Below are positions 18,176 through 27,653 of a stretch of 64,000 nt of DNA, piece after piece. The notes under the pieces were generated by a model. That model did no database searches and had not been told where the DNA came from. It saw only the letters and a program-made list of their open reading frames with translations. Both the position numbers and the translations under genes were made by a program. Origin of the DNA: Flavobacterium sp. (GTDB taxonomy: Bacteria; Bacteroidota; Bacteroidia; Flavobacteriales; Flavobacteriaceae); assembly GCF_027484205.1 (NCBI RefSeq), contig NZ_JAIXUB010000015.1, positions 1-64,000 on the forward strand, read 5' to 3'. Numbering within the stretch: position 1 is the stretch's first letter; each line of letters begins with the position of its first letter.

Positions 18176-19045
18176 ATGAAAAATTACTTTTATTCATTGT
18201 TACTTGTTTTTTCAATTATAAGTTGTAAAAATGATGCTTCGTCTGAAGCATCTGAAGACAGATTTATGTCTGTTCAATTGCCTGCAAAAGAAATAAATTA
18301 TAATGCTGTAGCAGTTGATTCTGCAGCAGTAGCTCTTGAAGAACCTTCATCAAATACTTCAGATGATGGATTGGATAAAATCAAACCACAAATAATTAAA
18401 AATGGTGATTTACGTTTTGAAACAGAAGATTTAGAAAAAACCTATGAAACTGTTCAAAATGCAGTTAAAAAAAATAGTGGAAATATTCAAAATGATAATG
18501 AAGGCAAGGATTATCAAACGCATTTTAGAAATTTAACAATTAGAATTCCTAGTAAAAATTTTGATGCTTTCATTAAAGAAATTTCAACTGGAGTAAACTA
18601 TTTTGATAGAAAAGAAATTTCATCAGAAGATGTAACCGAGGAATATATTGATGTTGCAAGCAGAATAAAAACTAAAAAAGCATTAGAAGAACGTTACCTA
18701 GAACTACTTAAAAAAGCCACAAAAGTATCTGAAATGCTTGAAGTAGAAAGACAACTTTCAGAAATTAGAGAAGAAATAGAATCTAAAGAAGGACGATTAA
18801 AATATATTAAAAATAGAGTTTCAATGAGTACAATAACTCTTGAAATATATAAAACCGATGCAGAAAAAAGTGGTGCAACTGTATCATTTGGCTCAAAAAT
18901 TGTTAATGCTATAAAATCAGGTTTCAATGCAATATCAACTTTCTTTATTTGGTTAATAGAAATTTGGCCTTTTATTGTTATTTTAGTAGCCATTATTTAT
19001 TTCGTTAAAAAACGATTCAAGAAAAAAACACAAAAAGATGTTTAA
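18176..19045 (+). CDS. DUF4349 family lipoprotein with C-terminal membrane segment
   Basis: 289 residues. Lipoprotein signal MKNYFYSLLLVFSIISCKND (Cys17). The central part matches DUF4349: KNGDLRFETEDLEKTYE, then an amphipathic coiled-coil region (EERYLELLKKATKVSEMLEVERQL and onward to SKEGRLKYIKNRVS), and a membrane helix near the C-terminus (WPFIVILVAIIYFV) followed by Lys/Arg residues. Start chosen at 18176; the frame runs 34 codons further into rnpA, which is not credible. It overlaps the next gene by 8 bp, so the two are translationally coupled. Confidence 0.88.
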   Translation: MKNYFYSLLLVFSIISCKNDASSEASEDRFMSVQLPAKEINYNAVAVDSAAVALEEPSSNTSDDGLDKIKPQIIKNGDLRFETEDLEKTYETVQNAVKKNSGNIQNDNEGKDYQTHFRNLTIRIPSKNFDAFIKEISTGVNYFDRKEISSEDVTEEYIDVASRIKTKKALEERYLELLKKATKVSEMLEVERQLSEIREEIESKEGRLKYIKNRVSMSTITLEIYKTDAEKSGATVSFGSKIVNAIKSGFNAISTFFIWLIEIWPFIVILVAIIYFVKKRFKKKTQKDV

Positions 19046-20672
19046 ATACTTAAAAAAAAGATATGTAATTCCTGTTCTTGCGAGCGGATTTTTCTTTGTT
19101 GCGGTTAGTTTTAAAAGCGATTTTTTTGAAATTGCTAAACAAATAGAAATTTTTACAACACTTTTTAAAACCGTTAATACTAATTATGTTGATGAGGTAA
19201 ATCCTGCAGAATTAATGGATAAAGCCATCAAAAGTATGCTTGCCGATTTAGATCCATACACCAATTATTTCAATGAATATGATGTGGTGAAATTCAAAAT
19301 CAATAATACTGGCGAATACACCGGAATTGGCGCAATGATTACTCGAAAAGAGGATAAACTAATCATCAAAGAACCATACAAAGGTTATCCTGCTGACAAA
19401 GCTGGACTAAAAGCTGGTGATGCTATTGTTCAAATTGGCGATGTATTACTTTCTGATTTTAAAGAAGATGCCTCACAACTAATGAAAGGTGCAAAAAACA
19501 CTAAAGTTGAAGTAAAATATATTCGTCAAGGAAAAACATTAACGGCTCAAATTATTTTAGACGAAGTAGATATCAAAGCAGTTCCTTATTTTGCTAAAAT
19601 TGACGATAAAACAGGTTATATTGTCCTGTCTGCCTTTAACAGAAAAACCACTCAAGAAATGAAGGAAGCACTTGAAGCATTAAAAGCTGATGGCGCGGAA
19701 AGAATTATTCTTGATTTAAGGGGAAATCCCGGAGGTTTATTGAATGAAGCGGTAAATGTTTGCAACCTTTTTGTGCCAAAGAACGAAGTCATTGTAACTA
19801 CAAAATCTAAAAACGAAAAGTATAATAACGTTTATAAAACTACAAGAGAACCTGTCGATTTAGAAATTCCATTAGCCATTATTGTTGATGGAAAAAGTGC
19901 CTCTGCATCAGAGATTGTTTCTGGAGCTTTGCAAGATTTAGATAGAGCAGTTGTCATTGGAAGTAGAAGTTTTGGAAAAGGATTAGTGCAACGACCATTT
20001 GATATGACTTATGGAACACAAGTAAAAGTTACTATTTCAAGATATTACACACCATCTGGAAGATGTATTCAGGCATTAGATTATTCTAAAAAAGATAAAG
20101 ACGGAAAAGCGATAAAAACAGATGCTTCAAAATATAATGCTTTCAAAACCAAAAAAGGAAGAACGGTTTATGATGGTGGTGGAATTTTACCCGATATTGA
20201 ACTTGATGAAACAAAAACAAGTACGATTGCTCAAGCATTGCAAAAAAATGATGGAATTTTTAATTATGTAACTTACTATTATTATAAAAATCCAAACCTT
20301 GGCGATAAAATTCCAACAATTACTGATGCTGATTTTGCTGATTTTAAAGCTTTTTTAAAAAGAGAAAATATTTCATTTGATACTGAAACTGAAGTGGCAT
20401 TAAAAACGACTTTAGAAAAAGCTCAAAAAGAAAAAATTGATGAAACCATTAGTGCTCAATATGAACAATTGATGGCTGCAATCAAAAAAAGTGAGGAAGT
20501 TCTTTTAGATAAAAATCAAAAAGAAATCAAGAAATTAATACTAGATGAAATTATTAAACGTTATCAATACAAAGAAGGATTGTATAAATATTATACAAAA
20601 AATAACGCCGAAATTATAAAAGCTACCTCTATTTTAGCTAATTCATCTGAATATAATAAAATTTTAAACTAA
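19038..20672 (+). CDS. S41 family C-terminal processing peptidase
   Basis: CtpA-type protease, 544 residues, with an N-terminal membrane anchor (YVIPVLASGFFFVAVSF). A PDZ domain runs from about 90 to 170 (TGIGAMI, PADKAGLKAGDAIVQIGD). The catalytic Ser289 (SASASEI), Lys314 (SFGKGLVQ) and Gln318 are in the expected spacing. These enzymes process the C-termini of exported proteins or degrade faulty ones. The C-terminal 150 residues are helical with Lys/Glu, as in Bacteroidota homologues. The gene is coupled to the DUF4349 gene and one base from the OmpA gene downstream. Confidence 0.94.
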   Translation: MFKYLKKRYVIPVLASGFFFVAVSFKSDFFEIAKQIEIFTTLFKTVNTNYVDEVNPAELMDKAIKSMLADLDPYTNYFNEYDVVKFKINNTGEYTGIGAMITRKEDKLIIKEPYKGYPADKAGLKAGDAIVQIGDVLLSDFKEDASQLMKGAKNTKVEVKYIRQGKTLTAQIILDEVDIKAVPYFAKIDDKTGYIVLSAFNRKTTQEMKEALEALKADGAERIILDLRGNPGGLLNEAVNVCNLFVPKNEVIVTTKSKNEKYNNVYKTTREPVDLEIPLAIIVDGKSASASEIVSGALQDLDRAVVIGSRSFGKGLVQRPFDMTYGTQVKVTISRYYTPSGRCIQALDYSKKDKDGKAIKTDASKYNAFKTKKGRTVYDGGGILPDIELDETKTSTIAQALQKNDGIFNYVTYYYYKNPNLGDKIPTITDADFADFKAFLKRENISFDTETEVALKTTLEKAQKEKIDETISAQYEQLMAAIKKSEEVLLDKNQKEIKKLILDEIIKRYQYKEGLYKYYTKNNAEIIKATSILANSSEYNKILN

Positions 20673-20673
20673 G

Positions 20674-21489
20674 ATGTTTCGTATTATAAAGTTTACACTA
20701 TTATTTTTCTGTGGGTTTATTTTTGCTCAAGAAGAAGCTGTTCATTCTGTTTATTTTGAATTTGATAAATACTCATTGGACGAAAAACAAGCAAAAGAAG
20801 TGGTTGATTTTATCAAAAATGCCGATTCTACTCGAATAGAATCCGTTGAGATTTTTGGATACACTGACGATATTGGCAAAGATGATTATAACTTTAAATT
20901 ATCTACTAACAGAGCAACAACCATTCAAAATCAATTATTAGAAAATGGTATAAAAAACAAAATCATTGTTACTATTGAAGGAAAAGGTAGAATTTTAATT
21001 GATGATGATATTGTTGATAATCTTCCAGAAAAACGTTCGAAAAACCGAAGAGTTGATGTCGTTTTAAATTTAAAAGAATTACCAAAAATAGTTCTTCCTG
21101 GGTTTTATAATACCATTCAAAAAAACCATGTCGTAGGTGATCATGTTTATCTAGATAACATTCTTTTTGAAAAAGGAAGCAGCAAATTAACTTCTAAAGC
21201 TAAGGCTGAATTAGATAAAGTTGCATTACTTCTTGTTCGTTATAAAAACATACAATTTGAAATTCAAGGTCATGTTTGTTGCACGCCAAGAAATCAAAAA
21301 GAAGCTATTGACAAAGACACAAAAAAACGTCAACTTTCAACAAACAGAGCACAATCCGTTTACAAATATTTAGCTTTTAGAAGGGTTTTAAAAACAAGAA
21401 TGACCTTTAAAGGTTATGGAAACACCGTTCCGCTAGGAAAAGATCCACAATATGACCGAAGAGTGGAATTAGTAATTACGAAGATTTAA
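20674..21489 (+). CDS. OmpA-like protein with two repeated domains
   Basis: 271 residues with a signal peptide ending in GFIFAQ. Two OmpA-like peptidoglycan-binding domains: first about residues 20-125 (SVYFEFDKYSLDEKQAKEV, EIFGYTDDIG), second about 150-271 (NILFEKGSSKLTSKAKAEL, FEIQGHVCC, DRRVELVITKI). In the second domain the usual GHTDxxG motif is replaced by GHVCC with paired Cys. The protein has no beta-barrel part, so it is a periplasmic or lipid-free wall-binding protein. It is followed by a paralogue whose start codon overlaps this stop (TAATG). Confidence 0.88.
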   Translation: MFRIIKFTLLFFCGFIFAQEEAVHSVYFEFDKYSLDEKQAKEVVDFIKNADSTRIESVEIFGYTDDIGKDDYNFKLSTNRATTIQNQLLENGIKNKIIVTIEGKGRILIDDDIVDNLPEKRSKNRRVDVVLNLKELPKIVLPGFYNTIQKNHVVGDHVYLDNILFEKGSSKLTSKAKAELDKVALLLVRYKNIQFEIQGHVCCTPRNQKEAIDKDTKKRQLSTNRAQSVYKYLAFRRVLKTRMTFKGYGNTVPLGKDPQYDRRVELVITKI

Positions 21490-22325
21490 TGAAAAAAGTT
21501 ATATGCTTTTATTTAATTATTTCTTCTTCATTGTTTGGACAAACAGCAAAATATTCATTAATAACTTATTTTGAAACCAACAAATCTGAACTATCGAATA
21601 GAGATATCGAAAAATTATCTGATTTTTTAATAATGCATTCTAATTGTGCAAAAAAAATATCGATTAATGGATTTTGTGATGATGTTGGAACCAAAGAGAG
21701 TAATTTAATCTTATCATCTGAAAGAGCAAAAAATGTATTTCAACTTGTAAAAAATAAATATCCCAAAGAAAAAATAAGTGTACGAGGAAATGGAGAAATT
21801 TCTTTGATATCAAACACTAATATTGAAGAACAAAGAGCAAACAACAGAAAGGTAATTTTTGAAATAGATTGTTCATTTGTTTCTGAAATAAAGGAAGCTG
21901 AAAACAGAATTATTGACAGCAACACTGTTAGATACAAAACACTCAGTGATAAGCTTGAAATAGGCGATAAAGTTATTATCAAAAAACTTCAATTTGAAGG
22001 TAGCAAAACCAAATTTGTAAATGAAGAAGAGGCGATTGCTGAGCTTGAACAAATTGTTGATTATTTAAAAAATAATCCAAACACAAATATTGAGATTCAA
22101 GGTCATGTTTGTTGTATAAAGAACAATAACAGTGATGCCTATGATAAAATTTCTGGGAAATTAAACTTATCTCACACTAGGGCTAAAAAAGTTTTTGATT
22201 ATATAGTTTCAAAAGGAATTTTGGCAGAAAGAATGTCATATATGGGTTACGGCAGAAAATTTCCTATCCCAAACGGAAATGAGCCTGAAAATAAACGCGT
22301 TGAAATTTTGATTACAAAAATTTAA
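21489..22325 (+). CDS. OmpA-like protein, tandem paralogue
   Basis: 278 residues, signal peptide ending in SSSLFGQ. It has the same two-domain plan as the preceding gene: FETNKSELSNRDIEKLSDFL with INGFCDDVG, then FEGSKTKFVNEEEAIAEL with IEIQGHVCC and ENKRVEILITKI. The shared paired-Cys motif and the TAATG overlap show that the two arose by tandem duplication and are translated together. It is convergent with and overlaps by 4 bp the acetyltransferase gene on the minus strand, an unusually tight end. Confidence 0.87.
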   Translation: MKKVICFYLIISSSLFGQTAKYSLITYFETNKSELSNRDIEKLSDFLIMHSNCAKKISINGFCDDVGTKESNLILSSERAKNVFQLVKNKYPKEKISVRGNGEISLISNTNIEEQRANNRKVIFEIDCSFVSEIKEAENRIIDSNTVRYKTLSDKLEIGDKVIIKKLQFEGSKTKFVNEEEAIAELEQIVDYLKNNPNTNIEIQGHVCCIKNNNSDAYDKISGKLNLSHTRAKKVFDYIVSKGILAERMSYMGYGRKFPIPNGNEPENKRVEILITKI

Positions 22326-22771
22326 TTTCTTTTCATTTCGATATGTGGAATGTCATCTTCAAGATACATTTCACTCGTTTGGATAAAACCATTGGTTTCA
22401 TAGAATTTCTTTAAATACAATTGCGCCGAAATGGTTATTTTGCTTTCGCCAAAATACTTTTCAATACCTTCAATGGCGTTTTTCATCAAATCATGTCCAA
22501 ATTTTTTATCTCTATAATCAAGATGAACAATTACTCTACCAATGGAAGCATTTTCAAAATAATCTGCTTTATTAAATAATCTTGCGTAAGCAACAATTTT
22601 TCCTTGAAACTCACCTAGTAAATGCAATGCTTTTTCGTCTTTACCGTCAATGTCTTGATAAACGCAATTTTGTTCCACTACAAAGACTAAAGAACGCAAT
22701 TGCAATAAAGAATATAATTCAGCAGTAGAAAGTTCGTTAAATCGCTTTATTTTCCAAATTATAGTTTCCAT
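22322..22771 (-). CDS. ElaA-type GNAT N-acetyltransferase
   Basis: 149-residue single GNAT domain. Seen: LLQLRSLVFVVEQNCVYQDIDGKDEKALHL, the typical ElaA opening (a 20-residue limit prevents longer quotation), then the acetyl-CoA-binding segment IGRVIVHLDYRDKKFGHDLM with the R/Q-x-x-G-x-G/A-like loop, and the final LKKFYETNGF. The substrate is unknown; ElaA-like proteins are cytoplasmic. It lies 1 bp downstream of the DUF4837 gene. Confidence 0.9.
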   Translation of the reverse strand: METIIWKIKRFNELSTAELYSLLQLRSLVFVVEQNCVYQDIDGKDEKALHLLGEFQGKIVAYARLFNKADYFENASIGRVIVHLDYRDKKFGHDLMKNAIEGIEKYFGESKITISAQLYLKKFYETNGFIQTSEMYLEDDIPHIEMKRN

Positions 22772-22772
22772 T

Positions 22773-23756
22773 TTATTTCTTTTTCAAAAATTGAACCGAT
22801 TTGATTATTGCTTCTAATTCAAACATTAAATCTCTTTTTTGTTTTGATGGCGCATAACAAAAACCCTCAATCATTAGAATTCTATTATTTGGCTTGTCAA
22901 CAATGGCATAATTTATAAATGGTCCATTCATAAAATCGTGCAAAAGTTCCCAATTTCCTTTGGTTTCAAATGTTTCTCTCCCAAATATCTTAGTTTTTAA
23001 AAGATAAGGTGAAAAAGCAGGTTCCGTAATCATTCGCGTTTTTGCAACAGCACCATGAATGTATCTTGCTCCAACAGAATCTCTAATTTTTGTAATTCTG
23101 TTTATAATATTGTTATCATTTTTGATACTGCTTAATGGAACTTGATAGAAAATCAAACTCATGTTTCCGCTTGTGATTTCTTTTTTGTACCAAATAAATT
23201 TCTTGCCAATCATCACCATTCTATATCGCAATGGAATGTCAATTTTTATTTTAAAAGCATCTGTAATTTTTTGAGAATCGACTAATGAATCGGATTTGAT
23301 TTTTTGTTGCAATACTTTAATTTCCGATTTTTTAATTTTGTCAACAATCAACGAATCATTTGCTTGAATGGTATCTAATAATTCCTGAACTGTTTTACCA
23401 GAAATGTGAACCACTGTTTGTGGTGAAGAATATTCGTTAGTTTCAATTCTAAACTGACTTTTAGCTTCTTTTTTTATGACAATAATATTTCTACTATTGG
23501 ACATAAACCCTTCTAAAAGCTTTACTGGATATTGATTTAAAGAAAATATAGGTTCTTCTTGAGGTAAACCGATTACTGGCGATGCAAATTTATTTCTAAC
23601 ACTATCGCCAACTTCTCCATTCCAGAGTTGGTCGTCAATAATCACTGCAACTTCATTAGTTTTTCCCGATGTTTGAATTGTGGGATTGTCTTTTTTAGAA
23701 TCGCAAGAAACTAGAAAAGAAAACACTAACGAAAATAAAAAAAGGGTTTTATTCAT
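22773..23756 (-). CDS. DUF4837 family lipoprotein
   Basis: 327 residues. Lipoprotein signal MNKTLFLFSLVFSFLVSCDS with Cys18. The body matches the Bacteroidota DUF4837 family by DDQLWNGEVGDSVRNKF and QEEPIFSLNQYP near the N-terminus, PLRYRMVMIGKKFIWYKKEI in the middle and FEAIIKSVQF-like ending. Function is unknown; the family is predicted to be envelope-located. Start set at the ATG at 23756; upstream codons in frame lie in the repeat-rich intergenic region. The acetyltransferase gene follows 1 bp on. Confidence 0.88.
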   Translation of the reverse strand: MNKTLFLFSLVFSFLVSCDSKKDNPTIQTSGKTNEVAVIIDDQLWNGEVGDSVRNKFASPVIGLPQEEPIFSLNQYPVKLLEGFMSNSRNIIVIKKEAKSQFRIETNEYSSPQTVVHISGKTVQELLDTIQANDSLIVDKIKKSEIKVLQQKIKSDSLVDSQKITDAFKIKIDIPLRYRMVMIGKKFIWYKKEITSGNMSLIFYQVPLSSIKNDNNIINRITKIRDSVGARYIHGAVAKTRMITEPAFSPYLLKTKIFGRETFETKGNWELLHDFMNGPFINYAIVDKPNNRILMIEGFCYAPSKQKRDLMFELEAIIKSVQFLKKK

Positions 23757-23765
23757 TTTGAAATA

Positions 23766-23926
23766 ATACCAATTACAGATATAAAAATAGACAAAAAATG
23801 CGAAGTTATTTTTTTTCAAGGCAAATAAAAAAAATTATCTCATAGTAATTCTATGAAATAATTTTTTTATGCTGTTTTGGAAAAAAAGAACAAGTAGATT
23901 TGGCTATTATTTTTTGAAATTGGTAT
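23766..23926. repeat. Small inverted-repeat element with inner hairpin
   Basis: Terminal inverted pair ATACCAATT (23766-23774) and AATTGGTAT (23918-23926) enclose a strong hairpin: CATAG/CTATG core (23841-23845 with 23851-23855) extended by A-rich and T-rich arms to about 23826-23869. Total about 160 bp, filling the space between the lytic transglycosylase and DUF4837 genes. The layout resembles a miniature non-autonomous element or REP-type repeat. No coding capacity. Confidence 0.65.
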
Positions 23927-23955
23927 AATACCCAAATTTATTGAAGATTCTTGAA

Positions 23956-26289
23956 TTATCCACCTATTTTTAATTTCATTCCGGGTTGGATATTTTCATC
24001 TTTAATTCCGTTCCATTTTTTTATGTCGGCAATCGTAACGCCAGGAAACTGTTTCGATATACTTGTAAGTGTATCGCCTCGTTTCACTTGATATAATTTT
24101 GCTTTTGCTTTTTTAGTAGTTTCGGCATAACTATCGTTTGATTTTTTAATGGTATTGTCTTCTTTACCAACAATCAATTTATCACCTTGTTTTATGTTAG
24201 TGTCTGACAAGTTATTTAATTCTAACAAATCATTAATAGTTGTATTATATTTTCTTGCAATAGTTCCTAAATATTCGCCTTTTCCAACAACATGTTCAAT
24301 TATTTTACCTTCTGATTTTGAAGCAACTTGCTCAACATTTTCATTGGTTAAACCATCTTTTGAAACTATTAATTTTTCACCAACTACAACATTATAATCA
24401 GATAAATTATTCCATTGCTTTAAGTTTTCTACTGTTGTTTTGTAGTTTCTTGCAATGGCAGATAAGTTATCACCTTTTACAACAACATAAACATTTTCTT
24501 GTTTTTGAGTTGTATCAACTTTTACTTCTTTTTTAGTTTTAGAAACTTTGCTTTCAACAGCTACAACATCCTGATTTCTCTCTGTAATTGGTTGTTTAAC
24601 CTCTTTTTTAACAGTCGTCGTAACTTTTTCGTTTTTAATAATTTTTAAATTATCACCAAGACCAATGTTGTTTCCTTTTAACTTATTCCATTTTTTTATA
24701 TCAGCAACAGAAACATCATATTTTGAAGCAATTTCACCAAGAACATCACCTTTTTTGACTTTATGATATTTAGTTACATCTTTGTTTACAGTAACTTTTT
24801 CTGTTTTGAAAACTTTTTCAAATTTTGGTTCAGAAACTGCAACTTCTGTTGGTGTTTCTTTTACTGCTTTTGGAGCAACTGCTTCAGAAGTAGCTACGTC
24901 TTCGTTAGATTTATAAGCAATTTTTTCTGTAGAAAGAATTTTTAAATTTCTTCCAAGTGGTGCGGTATTGCCTTTTAAGTTGTTCCAATCTTTAATATCT
25001 GAAATTGTAACATTGTATTTATCTGCAATTTTGCTTAAATTATCTCCTTTTCTAACCTTATGGTATTTTGTTCTAGTGGTAAAATCACTATTTGTTGTAG
25101 CAACACTTGAAGTGTCTTTGACTTTTGCTACAGCAATTCTTTCATAAGGTTTTTCTCTTTTGCTTGCTTCATAATCGATATAGGCATAAACTTTATCTTC
25201 GTTTGAAGTAAAAATTGCAATTTTATCTTTTGGCAATCTCAAGAAATTTTTCTCTCCTGAAATTGCTGGAATTTCATTTCTTTTATACGAAGGATTAAAA
25301 AACTGCAATTCTGCGACCGGAACATCAAGCAAACTAGAAATTTGTTTGAAAGTCATGTGTTTTTTAATCATTATTGTATCTGTAGCAAAATGATTTGCCA
25401 CTGCTTTATTTGGAACAATGCCATGTTCTTTATGGTATTCAAAAATATACATTGTAGCAAGGAAAGCAGGTAAATATCCTTGTGTTTCCTTTGGAAGATT
25501 TTTTCTAATATTCCAATAATTTTGTTGACCGCCAGAACGTCGAATGGCTTTTGCAACATTTCCTGGACCAGAATTGTATGATGCTAAAACCAAATCCCAA
25601 TCGCCAAAAATTTTATACATATTTTGCATATATTTTGACGCTGCTTGGCTCGCTTTTAAAGGATCACTTCTTTCGTCAACGTAAGATGTAATATTTAATC
25701 CGTACTGTTTTCCTGTTTGATACATAAATTGCCACAATCCAGTAGCGCCAACGCGTGAAACGGCTAACGGATTCAATGCTGATTCAACAACAGCAAGATA
25801 TTTTATTTCTAAAGGAATATTGTTCTTTGCTAATTCTTCTTCAAAAATTGGGAAATAGAATTGGGAAATTCCCATCAATCTTTCAAAACCTTTCTTTCTG
25901 TTTTTTAAAAAAGATTTAATAACATTCTCTAAACCAATATTGTATTCAATATTAAACGGTGATTTTTCATCTAAAAGTTTCAATCGTTCTTTCAATAAAT
26001 CAGTAGGAAGTTCATATTCTACAGTTTTATCAACATCTACGTTTTTAATATCTTCAAGCAAAGTGCTATAAACATCAAGAGAAACTAATTCTTTCATCCA
26101 TAGACTATCAATACAACTTGCCATTTCATCATGAACAAAAGTGGCTTTTATCGAATCTAAGTACGAAATTTTAATTTCAGCTTTCGGTTCTGTTTTCACA
26201 ATGGAATCCTGCTGTGAAGTTACTTCTTGTCCGAAAACGGAAGCCGAAGCAACTAAAAGAAACGTTGTGATTTTATTTTTTATATTCAT
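23956..26289 (-). CDS. Lytic transglycosylase with multiple LysM domains (MltD type)
   Basis: 777 residues. Signal peptide ending in SASVFGQ. Soluble lytic transglycosylase (SLT) domain around residues 140-290 with the catalytic Glu169 in VVESALNP, then GATGLWQFMYQTGKQYGL and NSGPGN. After a degenerate LysM-like region (about 310-360) there are five clear LysM peptidoglycan-binding domains, each with a KGD/RGD-x-L-xxIA motif and NNL/NKL, separated by Thr/Val/Lys-rich linkers. Cuts the glycan strands of the cell wall with formation of anhydro-muropeptides. Has a -7 promoter element TAAGTTTG at 26339-26346. Related proteins usually have two or three LysM domains, so this one is extended. Confidence 0.94.
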   Translation of the reverse strand: MNIKNKITTFLLVASASVFGQEVTSQQDSIVKTEPKAEIKISYLDSIKATFVHDEMASCIDSLWMKELVSLDVYSTLLEDIKNVDVDKTVEYELPTDLLKERLKLLDEKSPFNIEYNIGLENVIKSFLKNRKKGFERLMGISQFYFPIFEEELAKNNIPLEIKYLAVVESALNPLAVSRVGATGLWQFMYQTGKQYGLNITSYVDERSDPLKASQAASKYMQNMYKIFGDWDLVLASYNSGPGNVAKAIRRSGGQQNYWNIRKNLPKETQGYLPAFLATMYIFEYHKEHGIVPNKAVANHFATDTIMIKKHMTFKQISSLLDVPVAELQFFNPSYKRNEIPAISGEKNFLRLPKDKIAIFTSNEDKVYAYIDYEASKREKPYERIAVAKVKDTSSVATTNSDFTTRTKYHKVRKGDNLSKIADKYNVTISDIKDWNNLKGNTAPLGRNLKILSTEKIAYKSNEDVATSEAVAPKAVKETPTEVAVSEPKFEKVFKTEKVTVNKDVTKYHKVKKGDVLGEIASKYDVSVADIKKWNKLKGNNIGLGDNLKIIKNEKVTTTVKKEVKQPITERNQDVVAVESKVSKTKKEVKVDTTQKQENVYVVVKGDNLSAIARNYKTTVENLKQWNNLSDYNVVVGEKLIVSKDGLTNENVEQVASKSEGKIIEHVVGKGEYLGTIARKYNTTINDLLELNNLSDTNIKQGDKLIVGKEDNTIKKSNDSYAETTKKAKAKLYQVKRGDTLTSISKQFPGVTIADIKKWNGIKDENIQPGMKLKIGG

Positions 26290-26338
26290 ATATATTCTTT
26301 TCTCAATAATTTATTAGTCAGCATTTTATGCTAAATTG

Positions 26339-26346
26339 CAAACTTA
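26339..26346 (-). promoter_or_regulatory. Promoter -7 element for the lytic transglycosylase gene
   Basis: Minus-strand TAAGTTTG fits TAnnTTTG, 50 bases before the ATG. No clear -33 element. Confidence 0.45.
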
Positions 26347-26393
26347 CAATTGGATAACGTAAAATTCTGTTTAATTATTGTTAAATTCTGTTT

Positions 26394-27581
26394 TTAGTCT
26401 AAAATTGCTTGAATTCCAGGTAAAACTTTACCTTCAAGCATTTCTAACATTGCTCCACCACCAGTTGAAACATAACTCATTCTGTCTTCTAAACCAAATT
26501 GTTTCACTGCCGAAACAGAGTCGCCACCACCAACAAGTGAAAAAGCTCCGTTTTCAGTAGATTCTGCGATATATTCACCTAATGTGATTGTTCCATGAGC
26601 AAATTTTTCCATTTCAAAAACACCTAATGGTCCATTCCAAAGAATTGTTTTTGAATCCATTATGATTTTTTTAAAGTTTTCTAACGATTTTGGTCCAGCA
26701 TCAAGTCCTTGCCATCCATCAGGAATTTCGCGAACATCAACGATTTGAGTTTCCGCATCGTTTGAAAAAGCATTTGCAGCTACAACATCAACAGGAATGT
26801 GGATGTGAACATTTTTTTGTTTTGCTTTATGAAGAATCTCAATTGCTAAATCCAATTTATCGTCTTCACAAATCGAATCACCAATTTTTCCGCCAAGTGC
26901 TTTAATGAATGTAAAAGTCATTCCTCCACCAATAATCATGTGATCTACTTTGTCTAAAATGTTTTCTATTACAGTAATTTTTGAAGAAACTTTTGATCCA
27001 CCAAGTACCGCTGTTACAGGTTTTACAGAATTATTTAAAACTCTATTTAAACTATCTATTTCTTTAGCTAAAAGTAGTCCGAAGCATTTTTCGTTTGGAA
27101 AAAATTGTGCAATTATTGTGGTTGAAGCATGAGCTCTGTGTGCTGTTCCAAAAGCATCATTTACATAAATATCTCCAAGTGAAGCTAGTTCTTTTGCAAA
27201 AGCAACATCGCCTGCTTCTTCTTCAGCATAAAATCGTAAGTTTTCAAGAAGTAAAACTTGCCCTGGTTTTAAATTTGCAGCAGCAGTTTGTGCAACTTCA
27301 CCACAACAATCTGAAGCAAAAAGAACTTCTTTACCCAATACGGCTGAAACGGTTGAAACGATATGTTGTAATGAATATTTATCTTCTTTGCCTTTTGGTC
27401 TTCCAAGATGAGACATCAAAATTACACTTCCACCGTCAGCAAGAATTTTATCAATGGTAGGTTTAGCCGCTTCGATTCTATTGGCGTCAGTTACATTGAA
27501 ATTTTCATCTAATGGAACATTAAAATCTACTCTTATTATTGCTTTTTTGTTGTTGAAGTTGAAGTCGTTTAGGGTTTTCAT
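26394..27581 (-). CDS. pgk: Phosphoglycerate kinase
   Basis: Glycolytic and gluconeogenic enzyme that converts 1,3-bisphosphoglycerate and ADP to 3-phosphoglycerate and ATP. 395 residues. Seen: [14 protein letters not shown] near the start, [39 protein letters not shown] and the terminal GGGDSVSAV and STGGGAMLE motifs. All catalytic regions are present. Single gene with its own promoter (27613-27641). Confidence 0.97.
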   Translation of the reverse strand: MKTLNDFNFNNKKAIIRVDFNVPLDENFNVTDANRIEAAKPTIDKILADGGSVILMSHLGRPKGKEDKYSLQHIVSTVSAVLGKEVLFASDCCGEVAQTAAANLKPGQVLLLENLRFYAEEEAGDVAFAKELASLGDIYVNDAFGTAHRAHASTTIIAQFFPNEKCFGLLLAKEIDSLNRVLNNSVKPVTAVLGGSKVSSKITVIENILDKVDHMIIGGGMTFTFIKALGGKIGDSICEDDKLDLAIEILHKAKQKNVHIHIPVDVVAANAFSNDAETQIVDVREIPDGWQGLDAGPKSLENFKKIIMDSKTILWNGPLGVFEMEKFAHGTITLGEYIAESTENGAFSLVGGGDSVSAVKQFGLEDRMSYVSTGGGAMLEMLEGKVLPGIQAILD

Positions 27582-27612
27582 CTAATTTGAAGTATTAATT
27601 GATATTAATCTG

Positions 27613-27641
27613 CAAATATAGTTATTTTGTTTTTTATCAAA
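27613..27641 (-). promoter_or_regulatory. Promoter of pgk
   Basis: Minus-strand -7 element TATATTTG at 27613-27620 with TTTG at 27638-27641, 17 bp apart. Leader about 25 bases. Confidence 0.65.
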
Positions 27642-27653
27642 AAACGACAAAAA

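Noticed and set aside
24000..25100. Regular repeats about 200-300 bp apart, considered as a CRISPR-like array
   Set aside because: They are the DNA of the LysM domains in a continuous coding frame, with no constant direct repeat or spacer pattern.
26690..27460. His/Gln/Leu-rich plus-strand frames opposite pgk
   Set aside because: Shadow frames of a highly conserved enzyme gene.
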